Source: Dallia pectoralis (lineage: Eukaryota; Chordata; Actinopteri; Esociformes; Umbridae). From it: 64,000 nucleotides of DNA. A model generated the notes under the pieces. That model was given only the letters and a program-made list of their open reading frames with translations. It was not told the DNA's origin and made no database searches. How positions within the stretch are numbered: the stretch's first letter is position 1; each line of letters begins with the position of its first letter. This document shows positions 1 to 26,254 of this stretch, in pieces. The position numbers were made by a program, and so were the translations under genes. The stretch is from positions 1,606,990 to 1,670,989 of the forward strand of contig CM055761.1 of assembly GCA_029465975.1 (NCBI GenBank). Reading direction: 5' to 3'.

Positions 1-410
1 TGGACACTGGTAGGTCGGGTAAAAGTGCTATGGACTGCCAATATGTATGTTTGAGGCGTTCGGCTCAACATTAGTGAGACGCAGACCGAATGAGAAGATG
101 CTGGTGGAGTGTTTGGCACCATCTGTCAAGCATGGTGGAGGCAATGCGATGGTCTGGGGGTGCTTTGGTGGTTGTAAAGTGAGAGATTTGAACAGGGACA
201 AAGGGATCTTGAAGAAGGAAGGCTATCACTCCATTTGACAACGCCATGTGATGCTTTGTGGACAGCGCTTGATTGGTGCGATTTTTATACTACAGGAAAT
301 TATTATTTCTACCCTTGTCAATGACAACATTTCCTAATCATTTTGCTGTATTTCCTATTCAAACTTGACTCAAGTTTTCATGAAAAACAAGGACATTGTT
401 AAATGATGCC
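1..410 (+). mobile_element. Tc1/mariner-like transposon, 3' fragment
   Basis: Positions 47-238 encode a piece of a Tc1-type transposase, recognisable from the segments SVKHGGGNAMVWGCFGG and GILKKEGYHSI, which correspond to the family's conserved VKHGGG..MVWGCF and G.YHSI blocks. The frame ends at a TGA after YHSI. The nucleotides after it (240-410) still follow the usual 3' part of fish Tc1 elements, including the stretch about 'aacatttcctaatcatttt' and 'gaaaaacaaggacatt'. The upstream part is beyond the window edge or deleted, and the catalytic DDE triad is not complete here. It is a dead relic, with no sign of host use. Confidence 0.8.
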
Positions 411-1424
411 ACTCAATGAACAAACCCTCTTGCGATCCCTTGTGCCTCAATGAAATACCGGCTGAAATACGTATTAATTAGATTAAGTCACCAGTAACTG
501 GATTGGGTTTATGGCGTGATCGGTCTGAACACAAGCCCATACCGTGCGCACCTGTAAACATAGTTGATCAATTGGCAAAGGCGATATAACCGTTAACGTC
601 CCAAAACGTTCTGCGTTTTTCTCTGAGCCTGTCTGATTTAACACATGCTCACCTAGAGTTTCTTCATGAGGGCCAGTAGAGAGTGAATTTACAGACTCGT
701 CCAATGAATCCACAGCTTTGCTCTCAGGCAAACGGTGACGTTTGTAGATGGAGTCCGTGGTAATATTCTGTGTGTCACAATGTGGGTCTGTTTGTATATT
801 CTGTACCATGTCTTTTTGACAATTGTGAACAAACCACTTGTCCAGCCCGAATATACTGTAGTGTCGGGGTGGTATTAGTGTGTCCGTACAGACTACAACC
901 TGATGATAATGAACGCAGCCGGGATAGGTTAGAGAACTCAGACACTTCAACGATGTTAACAGTGAAAATGAAAGAAGTCTTTCACTGGTGAGTTATTTTT
1001 TTGGGATTCCACGTGGCTCCCAGGCACTGAACTGGCACAAACCCTCGGTAGATTAGTTGTTCTTGTGTGTTCTAACCCTCCTTTCTTCCATCTTCTTCTT
1101 CTCTATGCATTTCTAATGGTCACTTCTCGTTCAAGGCTGCTTCAGACTCCGTTATCACTAACATCAATCACAACATTTCATTCAACTCTCAGATCATCTT
1201 TCTACGCTCATTTTGGCCATAACACGTCATTTTCACGAGGACTATCTTTCTGGACGGGTAGTCTTAACGCACTGAGGGAACAGAATAATAGAAGGAAAGG
1301 AGACTATGGATGGGAACACATCCCACAGATCAAGAACCCTCTGGAAGGCCCAGGAAGTGGAACCCAGAGAACTGACCCGATGTGATTGTGGAACCCTGTT
1401 CTAGTGAATAACCTGGTGACTATC
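411..1424. other. no gene recognised
   Basis: AT-rich non-coding sequence. Open frames on both strands around 483-991 and 1065-1385 overlap each other, show no protein family I recognise and lack splice context. I read them as chance frames. Confidence 0.5.
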
Positions 1425-2067
1425 CTACTGTCAATCTGCTGTCAGTCTACTGTCAGTCTGCTGTCAGTCTACTGTCAATCTGCTGTCAGTCTACTGTCAG
1501 TCTGCTGTCAGTCTACTGTCAATCTGATGTCAGTCTACTGTCAATCTGCTGTCAGTCTACTGTCAGTCTGCTGTCAGTCTACTGTCAATCTGCTGTCAGT
1601 CTACTGTCAATCTGCTGTCAGTCTACTGTCAGTCTGCTGTCGGTCTACTGTCAATCTGCTGTCAGTCTACTGTCAATCTGCTGTCAGTCTACTGTCAATC
1701 TGCTGTCGGCCTACTGTCAATCTGCTGTCAGTCTACTGTCAATCTGCTGTCAGTCTACTGTCAATCTGCTGTCAGTCTATTGTCGGCCTACTGTCAGTCT
1801 ACTGTCAATCTGCTGTCGGCCTACTGTCAATCTGCTGTCAGTCTACTGTCAGTCTGCTGTCAGTCTACTGTCAATCTGCTGTCAGTCTACTGTCAATCTG
1901 CTGTCAGTCTATTGTCGGCCTACTGTCAGTCTACTGTCGGCCTACTGTCAGTCTACTGTCGGTCTACTGTCAGTCTACTGTCGTTCTACTGTCAGTTTAC
2001 TGTCAGTCTACTGTCAGTCTACTGTCGGTCTACTGTCGGTCTGCGGACAGTCTACTGTCGGGCTGCT
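1425..2067. repeat. 11-bp minisatellite, about 58 copies
   Basis: The array is built from CTGTCAGTCTA and the variants CTGTCAATCTG and CTGTCGGTCTA, often alternating as a 22-bp dimer. Because 11 is not a multiple of 3 and the units lack most stops, long artificial open frames (1386-2081 and 1780-2115) run through it. These should not be called genes. Confidence 0.95.
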
Positions 2068-3652
2068 CTCTTTGTGAATAATGGCTCTTATACCCAAGTT
2101 AAGTGTTTCAGCTGACATGTTTTGATGGAATAAAAATGTTCAGTGCCGTAACCCCATCGATGTGAATTGGGGGGGGGGGGTCAGAGGGTGTGTTTTGGAT
2201 GTGACCGGGTGGATGGGGTTGGGGGGGTTAATAAGGAATCTTCTTTTCTGAGGGGAGAGGGGTTCAACCATTCCACTGTCACTATTGGATACATTTTGTA
2301 CGCTGTTTGTTGCACAAACTTTTCCAGAAGCCTTCTGCACTGTGTAAAGGGGTTGATGGTCAGGATGGCCGATCGGTACAGTCCACGCGTTCTGAATCAT
2401 GAACTTGTAAATATGTTTTCATACAGCAGAACTTTTGATAATGTTTTAAACGTACCTGTTAAGAAACGTATGTACATAAGGCACCGGGCAGAACAAGGAC
2501 TGGAGACCATAGATTAAATGATTTGTACACAAGAGGACTGGATTTACTTTACTACTGGATTGTAACTAAACATTAATAATCTGCCAAAGTGTTGTTATTA
2601 TTTTCCTTCCTGTCAGTTTTTCATTTTTTTTCTTGCTTTTTAACAGTAAAGCATTTAGATTGTTTATACTGTATTTAATTGTTTCACAGGTTTTGCTGTT
2701 TTACCGTTTCAAACAAGGGGGATATTGTTTAATTTATTGGTGCCTTGTTTGTGCTCCTGTGTATTTTATTTAGTCCTTTCCGTTTTTGTGTTTTGTGTCC
2801 GTTGGGAAGGGCGGGCTGAGTAAAGATTTAGCAACTTGTATATTACATGGAATATCTGTACTGTATGCCAAAATGGTCTCACTCACGTTTTTATGAAATC
2901 AAGCTGTTGATAAATATCTCTATATATTGATATATTACATTTATAAAAATCACCCAACTCTTGTTTGTGTTGCGTTTTTTATTATTATTATTTTTATTAT
3001 ATTTACTTCCTTCATTACTTTTTATTACACTTCATGGTCAACGTTTGTGACAGGCTGATGGTGGAACAGGAAATTATCCGTGTCAGTCAGTTAAAACAGA
3101 TAGAAATTGTGTTTTCCTTCTGTATGGAGCTCTGTTCTCTAGAGAAAGACGAGGACAAACAAAAATAGTGAAGACAATAAGCGAGAGAAAATGGAGAGAT
3201 AATTTTTTTTTGCCACATCGTATAACCCCAACGGATCAAGAACAACATCTGTCTGAGTGTTTGATAGATGAAATGGTGTATAATGGGTATCACGTTTTAG
3301 AGGCTCCCGGGTTCTTCTCATGTTCATAGAACACGCCACGCCCTCTTCTGTCTATCTGCTACAGAAGATACCAGAGGGACAACAGAACCACAGAGTCTCT
3401 AGCTCTATTGCAGGTGGTAAGGAGATGACTGTCGCCCAGATGCTTGTGAAAAGCCACATGCCATGTAAAGTCAGCATGTCAGGGTTAAGATAAAAGGTGG
3501 TTCCCATGTGATTGGCCTCATGGCATTTACACAGTAGTTACAAGTCTGGCCCATTCGCTAGCCTGTATTCCTATGTTTTTGCAGTACTATACTGCCCCCC
3601 AGTGGCCAATAGTGATTCTTGCAGCCATAAAATGTGTGCAGTTCATTTATTT
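2068..3652. other. intergenic, no gene recognised
   Basis: Mostly AT-rich non-coding DNA. A G-rich stretch at 2168-2235 gives short frames on both strands. Nothing matches a known gene. Confidence 0.5.
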
Positions 3653-4863
3653 CAGGGGTGTCCAAAGTCCGGCCCGCGGGCCAACTGCGGCCCGCGGTCC
3701 AGTTTTTATTGGCCCGCAGCAAATTCTGAAAATATAATTGAATATGGCCCGCACAAGAAGATTGAGCTCAACTCTGTTGCACTTCTCAGTTTCAACACTA
3801 GTTGGAGCCAGCCATGGAAACGGTGCTTCTTCACTAAACAAAATTAAGCAAACAAAAACTTTTACTGCGAGTCACCAGAAATGGCAGCACCAAAGAAACG
3901 CAAAATAGCAAGTGAGTGTAGAAGATTTCAAACACAGTGGGAACATGAATATTTCTTCAAAGAAATCAACGTAAAGTTTATCTGTTTGATTTGCAATGAA
4001 GAGTTGCTGTGATGAAAGAGTATAATGTCCGTCAGCACTATGAGACCAAACATCAGAGCTACACATCAGTACACCAGTGCCGAACGAACGCAGAAAGTCA
4101 AGCAAATGGCAGCTAGCCTGCAAGCTCATCAACAGGTGTTTTTCGTGCTAACAAAATAAAGGAAAACGCCACAACAGCAAGCTATAAGGTCGCTAAACGT
4201 ATGGCCCAGCACGGCAAACCGTTCTCAGACGGTGGTTTCATAAAGCAGTGCCTCAAAGTCACAGCAATAATGTGCCCGGAAAAAGTTCCGGATTTCAACA
4301 ACGTGAGCTTATCCAGAAATACAGTGGTGCGGAGAATCGAGGACTTGTTGTCAGCTAACTGGAAACTTCAGCTGAGAGACAAAGCTAGTGCTTTTGATTT
4401 GTACTCGATAGCATGCGATTGGTTATGGATAGATAGGGTTAGCGATAAGAGCACAGATGCCACAGACACCGCGCAGCTGTTAATGTTTTGCGGGGAGTAG
4501 ATGGTCATTTTTGCTGTACGAAGGACCTGCATGATATGAGGAGCCTAAAAGGCACAACGACGGGCAGAGATATTTTTGAAGCTGTGTCGGAGGCAGTTGG
4601 AAAGATGGGGCTTAAATGGGACAAACTCTGTGGAGAAACAACGGATGGAGCTCCGGCCATGACGGGCGTAAAAACTGTCAACATAATTCGAGCTAGAGGA
4701 CAGCACAGTTCTTCACATTATAGGTGAGTTAGAAATACACACAGTATTCATGTGTTAATATGTCACCTCTAGTAAAAAAAAAAATAAAAAAAAAAATAAT
4801 GTCACCTCTAGTTGTTTATTTTTCTGTATTTGGCCCTAACTAAAAAAACTTTGGACACCCCTG
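3653..4863 (+). mobile_element. hAT transposon, internally deleted, intact ends
   Basis: The ends are perfect 16-bp terminal inverted repeats, CAGGGGTGTCCAAAGT at 3653-3668 and its exact complement at 4848-4863. They are flanked by a perfect 8-bp target-site duplication, ATTTATTT, at 3645-3652 and 4864-4871. An 8-bp duplication is the hAT signature. Inside is the 5' third of a transposase gene related to the GTF2IRD2/ZBED-type (Charlie) group, followed by an A-rich stretch. The 1211-bp length is far too short for a full autonomous element, so this is a deletion derivative that was mobilised in trans. Intact ends and duplication suggest a fairly recent insertion. Confidence 0.93.
3881..4727 (+). 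pseudogene. hAT (GTF2IRD2-like) transposase N-terminal remnant
   Basis: From an ATG at 3881 the frame shows a BED-type zinc finger beginning with CLICNEEL (Cys-x2-Cys). Its second half, YNVRQHYETKH (His-x4-His), is in another frame after TGA codons near 4010, so at least one base has been lost or gained there. A second frame change follows near 4110. Recognisable transposase then resumes with MAQHGKPFSDGGFIKQCL (4201), VSLSRNTVVRRIEDLL and TTDGAPAMTG. Homology stops near 4727, before the catalytic core and the C-terminal dimerisation region. The coding sequence is broken and cannot make a working transposase. Confidence 0.85.
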
Positions 4864-4871
4864 ATTTATTT

Positions 4872-7576
4872 AATCTCCATCCATTTAGCCAACATTTGTT
4901 TCCACTGATCAGTTCTCCCAAATCCTTTTCTGTCAGTGTTAACAGGAATAGAAAGAAATTCAGCTCTAGTGTGTGAAGACATTTATTTTTTCCTCTCCTG
5001 ATATGTTCTGTTATTTCACAGATTAGTATTGCCCCCCCCACCCTCTGGGGGCGGAGGAGAGAAAATTGGTTTTGTTGGATGAGGACAGAGACTGGAGGAG
5101 GTAGCAGATTCTGAGTCCACTGGCATAAAACCATTACAAGTTAATTACTCTTAAACATCTCCACGGTGACACAGCCGACTCAGCACAATGAGAGCCACAG
5201 ACGGGCCGATGGAAGAACTGTGAAATACATGTGTTTTTGCCTGTGTTACCTGTTGGAATGACCTGCTGCTCCCGAAGAACATTTCTTAATAGCATAATAT
5301 AAACAATAAGTCCATCTTCTTGTCACTTTTCTATATTACGTTTATCTCTGACCAAACAGTGAAATCCTCAGACACCCTTAACCCCAATAGTACGTTTAAA
5401 CTTGAAATAAACCTTTAATAGCCTTTTTCCTAGCGGGGACCTTTGGTCAACACATGTGTTGTTAGAAGACACAGACAGGCACACATTTGTTCTTGTGTCT
5501 TTGCCAGAACCATTATAATTTCTTGAATCTCTCCTCAGGAACCCTCATAAACATAAACCTTGTGTCGAACCTCAAGTTAATGACAATCCAGAACCTGTAA
5601 GTTTAACCCTAAAAATAACAATGTCTCCTTGTTAAACCCTAAACCAAATGTCACTTGCTCATCCATACAGGAGCACATGCATTCTTGCGTTTCTTTTCTT
5701 GTGGTCCTTGTGCGTCCTAAACCTGTTCCCCATTCCAATAACTTAACCCTTACTTATCCATCTTCATATTTCTGCCAATAGTGTGTGAGTGATCTGACCA
5801 GCAGTGAAAGCAGTTCAGTCTGAATCTGGAGGTGCGCATCTGCCCATCATTCAGCGTGACAAATGGACAACTCGGGAGAATGAACACAATCGTCAAATAA
5901 CACACTCCTACGCGGCCGTTTTAAAGGTTCCTTTTTAATTAGAAGCCATTATTTCAGTTGTAATTGGTTAACAGACAAGTCATTTTCATAGTAGGACTAT
6001 TAGAGGAAGGTACAGCTGCTCACATCTGATAATGTTGTAGTAATATAGCCTCTAGATACGGCACAATACACTGCCATGTACTGAGGGAGACAACCAACCA
6101 ATTACACGTCACATTGCTTTTCATTTGGCCCCGCCCCATCCAGAACAACCAATTAAACGTCACATTGCTTTTAATGCCGTCCCGCCCCATCCAGAACGAC
6201 CAATAGAATTCACGTATTCCAACATCGGAGAACAGGTCCATGCATACATTGTATATTGTAAAAATATAGCATTTTGAATAAATACTAATATATATTTAAG
6301 AGCGAATTTCAGACAACACTAGATATATTTCTTCACAATACTGTATCTGTAATATGTACAGGGAATTATCAATACACTTCTTTAACCAACAGAGGTCAGT
6401 CCACAGCTTCTAGATCTGGTGAGAACCAAAGCACCGCTCCGCGTGGCGAGTACAGATCCTTCTGCTTCGAGAGGAGTAGCAAAAATGATGTAGTGCCACA
6501 CACGGTTATTCCAAATTCTGAGACAAAACGGAAGAGAACCAGTCCTATTTGGGAGTTTTTTTTTAAAGCAACTCTATTCATAGAGAAAGGTGTTAGAACA
6601 TCACTGTCTGTGTGAAACAGAAAATACAGAACTTGTTCCAAAGTTGGATATTGGTTCACCGCTCTGCTTCGGGCGCTTCAAGGTGTTATGTTCCAAAGGT
6701 CTCAGGAAGGTCTCCTGAAGTTCTCATGAAGGACACACTGTATCTGGAATGTAAGACTGACCAACATTGGCTGTGCGTTTGTTCAACCAAATTAGCTGCA
6801 TTGATTCATGCTCATAAGCAGGCAGACAGGACAGATTTGTTTTAGAGGAATGTGTGATGTGCGCAGGTGTGTGAAAGAGAGAAATACTGTCATAGCTTGT
6901 TGACGGGGGGACGTGGGGGACGGGGGGCCGAGGGGTACATGAAGTGGACAGATTGTCCAATACTCTGGAATAGAGCATAATGTTCCGGTTCTATTTTTTC
7001 GCATGCTGTAACTTACCGTACAACCTTCATGTTGGAAGACGTCCGTGTGAGGCAGTCGTCAGGTCATACAGATGAGGACCAGGCGTGGATGAGTACAGCC
7101 GGAAGCTCCATTTAACCGAGTACAATAAGGTCCGATACAAAATAAATATTGTGTGTGAATCTGGTAAGGCTGTCATAACATCCAGACTTAATAAATGGCT
7201 TGACGTCCAAATATAAAGTAATAGTCATGGTATGGTATAAAAACGTGGGACATTTTGAGGTTAGATTATGTGCTTAACGTTATTTTTGCCTGAAGAGTAT
7301 TTTTTATCCCATCATCCTGTTCTCCTACTATTCTTATCCTGGATCCCCTGTCAGTTATCAGGAATACGGAGGTTTGAGATCCAGATATTTGGTCCAGAAG
7401 AACGTGTGTTTCTATGGTTCCATAACCCAGATCCTTAAAGCCAGTCTGGGAGACTCTGATGGGAGGTTGAGGCAGTGGTGGTGAGTTCAGCCTGGGTTGG
7501 TGATCCAGGGGGTCTGGAAGAGGTTCTAGAAAAGGGGTCTGGTCTATGGTGGGTGAGTTGGTGAGTAGAGCGGTCT
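4872..7576. other. no gene recognised; probably 3' flank or 3'UTR of KANK4
   Basis: No exon-like sequence is apparent. The proximal part (about 7.0-7.58 kb) may belong to the KANK4 3' untranslated region, since the stop codon is at 7854. I could not assign a poly(A) site with confidence. Confidence 0.4.
6096..6207. repeat. 51-bp tandem duplication with CCAAT, CRE-like and GC-box motifs
   Basis: A 51-bp unit occurs twice and begins a third time (unit starts 6096, 6147 and 6198). Each unit carries AACCAATTA (CCAAT box), ACGTCAC (CRE half site) and a C-rich CCCGCCCCATCC (GC box). The pattern looks promoter-like, but there is no gene next to it in either direction except the KANK4 3' end. Confidence 0.6.
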
Positions 7577-7853
7577 CAGAGAGGCGGTTGTCGTGGTGAC
7601 GCTGGTGGCAGAGGGGGTGGAGGAGTTTCAGAGGAGAGAGGCGGTCGTGGTGGTGATGATGGTGGCAGAGGGGGTGGAGGAGTCTCAGAGGAGAGAGGCG
7701 GTCGTCGTGGTGATGATGGTGGCAGAGGGGGTGGAGGAGTCTCAGAGGAGAGAGGCGGTCGTCGTGGTGATGATGGTGGCAGGGGGTGGAGGAGTCTCAG
7801 AGGAGAGAGGCGGTCGTCGTGGTGATGATGGTGGCAGAGGGGGTGGAGGAGTC

Positions 7854-22081
<14,228 letters not shown>

Positions 22082-22097
<16 letters not shown>

Positions 22098-22149
22098 CGT
22101 CTCAGTGGATAAGAATCATGGGTCTATTTCCTTACAGTCAGTTGGCAAC
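22082..22149 (-). CDS. kank4: KANK4 first coding exon (5'UTR and MDKRS)
   Basis: An acceptor (ctctgtttcag) ends at 22150, so this is not the transcript's first exon. The ATG at 22095-22097 begins MDKRS, and the donor gtaagtgg follows in phase 1, joining to ANGYPKAAGES of the large exon. An 18-nt upstream open frame (22102-22119, five codons and TGA) ends 5 nt before the start codon. Confidence 0.82.
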
Positions 22150-23204
22150 CTGAAACAGAGAATTGGAGTCTGAGAACCAGCAAAATAACAAAGAATATCG
22201 TCACTGGGTCAACTAATCAAAGTTCAACCACCATTATCATTTAAACACAAGCTCATGTTTGTATTTACGATTAGATGGCGTGTGAAATTACTACTTCTAA
22301 GTGTGTTTCACCAGTGAACTGTTATTGTTTGTTAGTAATGACTGAAACATCCTGTCCAAAACCTCTCCCAAGCGTTAGGCCAATTATTCAATGGAAAGAA
22401 AGATGATTGGCGGTCGTTTAATACCACCACAACACACAATTTTGTGTCATTTGTTAAAGTCTGAGCCACCAAGGGACCAGCGGCCATCTTTGTACGAGGG
22501 CTTCGGGAATAGAAAGAGATGGGAAAGAAAGACAGTCAAGTCAGAGGCTTATGGAAAGCTACTAAATGTACAGGTAACCGGCGAAAGGAAGGAAACACTT
22601 CGTGTATGAAACAAAGTGTATTCCACAGGCGTGGAATTAACACCCCATCGTGTTAAGTTTCATGTCGAAAAATCCAGAAGGTCGATTGTTGGGACATGTT
22701 CGGCAGTAGTGTTAACGTTGTTCAATGTCCTGATGTTTTGCTATTGGCTGTGTCAGCGGCCAATCACAAGATCTCAACCCAACTGAACACTTCCAGAACA
22801 AAAGCCCACCAGCATCCGGGTAACACACTGTTATGGTGTGTTGCGTCCTCTGAGACCGTTCCGGAACCTTCCAGAAACTACGCCGTTGCGTATTGAAGCT
22901 GTTCTGGTGGCTCGTGGTTGCCACTTCCTGTAACTTCCCAAAACACAGAATACACAGCACGGGAAAACTCTTTCCCACAACCTTTGGCATGCTTTTATAT
23001 TGAACCCATTTTAAATAGCTATGCGAACCCTGGGGAACAAAATAGAAATAGCAAATCAACTTATTTACATTTTTCACATGCACATTTGTGCCGGTGTTAC
23101 TGAAGAAGACGAAGCCACTCACAGAGTCTGGATCATTGTTTTAAAAGGGCAGTTTACCATACCTGCCTCTAAACAACAACATATCTGCTCATCTGCCAGT
23201 TATA
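22150..23204. other. no gene recognised
   Basis: Non-coding; probably KANK4 5' intron. Nothing supports the small frames seen here. Confidence 0.45.
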
Positions 23205-24117
23205 GTACTAGCTAGCCCAGGGTTCAATATCGTACTAGCTAGTTGGGGTGTCAGTATAGTACTAGCTAGTCCATGTCTTACTATAGTACTAGCTAGTCCA
23301 GGGTGTCAGTATAGTACTAGCTAGTCCAGGGTTCAGTATAGTACTAGCTAGTCCAGGGTTCAGTATAGTACTAGCTAGTCCATGTCTTACTATAGTACTA
23401 GCTAGTCCATGTCTTACTATAGTACTAGCTAGTCCATGTCTTACAATAGTACTAGCTAGTCCAGGGTGTCAGTATAGTACTAGCTAGTCCAGGGTTCAGT
23501 ATAGTACTAGCTAGTCCAGGGTTCAGTATAGTACTAGCTAGTCCATGTCTTACTATAGTACTAGCTAGTCCAGGGTGTCAGTATAGTACTAGCTAGTCCA
23601 GGGTTCAGTATAGTACTAGCTAGTCCAGGGTTCAGTATAGTACTAGCTAGTCCATGTCTTACTATAGTACTAGCTAGTCCAGGGTGTCAGTATAGTACTA
23701 GCTAGTCCAGGGTTCAGTATAGTACTAGCTAGTCCAGGGTTCAGTATAGTACTAGCTAGTCCATGTCTTACTATAGTACTAGCTAGTCCAGGGTTCAGTA
23801 TAGTACTAGCTAGTCCATGTCTTACTATAGTACTAGCTAGTCCAGGGTGTCAGTATAGTACTAGCTAGTCCAGGGTTCAGTATAGTACTAGCTAGTCCAG
23901 GGTTCAGTATAGTACTAGCTAGTCCATGTCTTACTATAGTACTAGCTAGTCCAGGGTTCAGTATAGTACTAGCTAGTCCAGGGTTCAGTATAGTACTAGC
24001 TAGTCCATGTCTTACTATAGTACTAGCTAGTCCAGGGTTCAGTATAGTACTAGCTAGTCCAGGGTTCAGTATAGTACTAGCTAGTCCATGTCTTACTATA
24101 GTACTAGCTAGCCCAGG
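23205..24117. repeat. 27-bp minisatellite with a palindromic core
   Basis: About 33 units, each starting TAGTACTAGCTAGTCC, whose core ACTAGCTAGT is a perfect palindrome. Three unit types differ in the remainder: a (AGGGTTCAGTA), b (AGGGTGTCAGTA) and c (ATGTCTTACTA). They are arranged largely as the four-unit higher-order repeat c-b-a-a. Confidence 0.96.
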
Positions 24118-24639
24118 GTGGTTTAGGGTGAGAAGAAAGATACAAGAAGAGTCTAAAGTGCATAAAATGGCATTAGAAGTCGTTTCAAATTTAATACATT
24201 ATCTGTAGCAAATGCCTACATTAATATTTGCATATTTTATGTCAGTAGTACTGCGGAAATCCTACATGTTTCCTCTTCAATGAGAGTTGTTGTGTAAACG
24301 GAAACCTGCACCCGAGTGCCAATTGCAGAACAATGAACAACTGCTATGAATCTGATATATATAACACACAAAAACAACAGAGAAACATGGATACTGGCAC
24401 ACTGCCTCTATCAATCCTTTTGACCGGTTTGTCATTTGAAATGGTTTATCATAGACAAATTTAGATCATAAAGGACTTTCATTGTCATCTCACAAATGTT
24501 GTCCTAACTTGGCACAATCACGAATCCCTTAATAATTCACAAAGATCTTAGAAGGTTTAAAGCCTAAGGCTATGAAACAATCGCAACAGGCAATCTTCCC
24601 ATTGCATATTCTGTTTTGATGGCTGTTGTAACAGTCAGG
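24118..24639. other. no gene recognised
   Basis: AT-rich unique sequence without supported features. Confidence 0.5.
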
Positions 24640-24916
24640 TTAGAGCCCCACTAACCAAGGTTAGACAGGTTAGAGACCCACTGGCCCAGGTTAGACAGGT
24701 TAGAGACCCACTGGCCCAGGTTAGACAGGTTAGAGACCCACTGGCCCAGGTTAGACAGGTTAGAGACCCACTGGCCCAGGTTAGACAGGTTAGAGCCCCA
24801 CTGACCCAGGTTAGACAGGTTAGAGACCCACTGGCCCAGGTTAGACAGGTTAGAGACCCACTGGCCCAGGTTAGACAGACTAGAGACCCACTGGCCCAGG
24901 TTAGACAGACTAGAGC
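24640..24916. repeat. 30-bp minisatellite, about 9 copies
   Basis: Units of GGTTAGACAGGTTAGAGACC followed by CACTGGCCCA. The Ser/Asn/Leu/Gly minus-strand frame 24651-24938 is a by-product. Confidence 0.95.
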
Positions 24917-25349
24917 CCCACGGAAAGGCCTGGTTCATTATGAGTCTATGTGCATCACTGACTTATATTAATAAAATGACACGTGGGAAAGCGGAGGAGA
25001 AGAGAGGAGAAATGAGAGCGGAGGAGAAGAGAGGAGAAATGAGAGAGCCTGGAGACCAGTGGTGGGCGAGGAAAAATATAGAGGGAGAGTCAAAACTGGA
25101 GAAGAAGAAATGCCAGCTGGACCATCATCTCACACACACGCACGCACACAAACACGTGTGTAACCAGGCATGTATGCACACACTCACAGAACAAGCAGCA
25201 GGAAATTGCAAATGGCTGCAAAATGAATAGCTGAACTTGACAACAAAACCACATCTGGGAATTCGTCCTGCGCTGCTCTAGAACGTTTCACATTTGCACA
25301 CATACAGAATTCACAGGAGCATTTGCTCAACACATTTAATGGAACAGAC

Positions 25350-25587
25350 TTATCGCTTGTGGCTCAGTGGCTCAGTGGGTTGAGTCAGTTGTCTATCAAT
25401 CGAAAGGTTCAATCCCCGGTTCCTCCTGGGAAATTGTCGAGGTGTCTATGAGCAAGACACCTAACCCCATCTGCTCCTGGCGAGCCTGCTGGTAGACGCG
25501 GTCGTCAGTGTGTGAATGAGTGAATGTGACGCAGGACCTGTAAAGCGCTTTGGATAAAAGCACTATATAAAAGTGCAGCATTTATTA
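25350..25587 (+). mobile_element. tRNA-derived SINE
   Basis: The head carries RNA polymerase III box A (TGGCTCAGTGG at 25360-25370, partly duplicated just after) and box B (GGTTCAATCCC at 25406-25416). The body has the common fish SINE stretches GAGCAAGACACCTAACCCC and AAAGCGCTTTGGATAAAAGC followed by TATATAAAAG. No protein is encoded. The exact ends are uncertain. Confidence 0.8.
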
Positions 25588-25599
25588 GCCGCCTGTAGC

Positions 25600-25652
25600 A
25601 GGGTTCCCCAGCTCTATTCCTGGAGAGCCAGTATCCTGGAGATGTTATAGTT
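25600..25652. mobile_element. fragment of a fish MITE
   Basis: GGGTTCCCCAGCTCTATTCC and the following 'tggagagccagtatcctg' match the terminal part of a very common non-autonomous fish DNA element. Only one end is present. Confidence 0.55.
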
Positions 25653-26254
25653 GCCATGGCGCCATACTCACAGCCAGATCACAGAGCTCCTGTCCTACAT
25701 TTGTACATACATAATGTAACAAAAATCTGCCACTGAACCAGGAAATGTAGACAATGTCTTTCCTCTGGAGAAAACACCGAACACATCCCAATAGAGAGGT
25801 CAGACTCATTCTCCATCTCTCACTGGAACCGAGTGCATGTGTGTGTTTGTATGTGTGAATGCGTGTGTTTGTATGTATGCGTGCATGCGTGTGTTTGTAT
25901 GTGTGCATGCGTGTGTTTGTATGTATGTGTGCAGCCTGCTGCTTTTCTTAGATATAAGAAATGACATGAAAATCAATGATTTATTTAACCGGCCCCTTGG
26001 CCAGCCTAGCCCAGCATAAAAGACGTAATATTTTGGCCTCCTCAGCCCCCCTTCAGAGAGAATAGTGTTTAGTGAGGAAAAAACGACTGCTAATTAGTGC
26101 GTGGCAAAGCTTGTGTTTCAAATCGCGGCCATGTTAGAGCAGGAATTGTGCGAGAAAGATGAGCAGCAAGGAATGAATGCATCGGTGGAGGAAGAGACTG
26201 CTGTCAGGCCCAGAAACAAAACTGGGTTGTGTGTAGAGCGGAGAAGGGACGGGA

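Noticed and set aside
1428..2067. CRISPR array or other spacer-type array among the many tandem repeats
   Set aside because: All arrays here are head-to-tail repeats with no unique spacers, and the DNA is vertebrate.
1386..2115. Cys/Ser/Val-rich frames of 231 and 111 codons
   Set aside because: Direct products of the 11-bp minisatellite.
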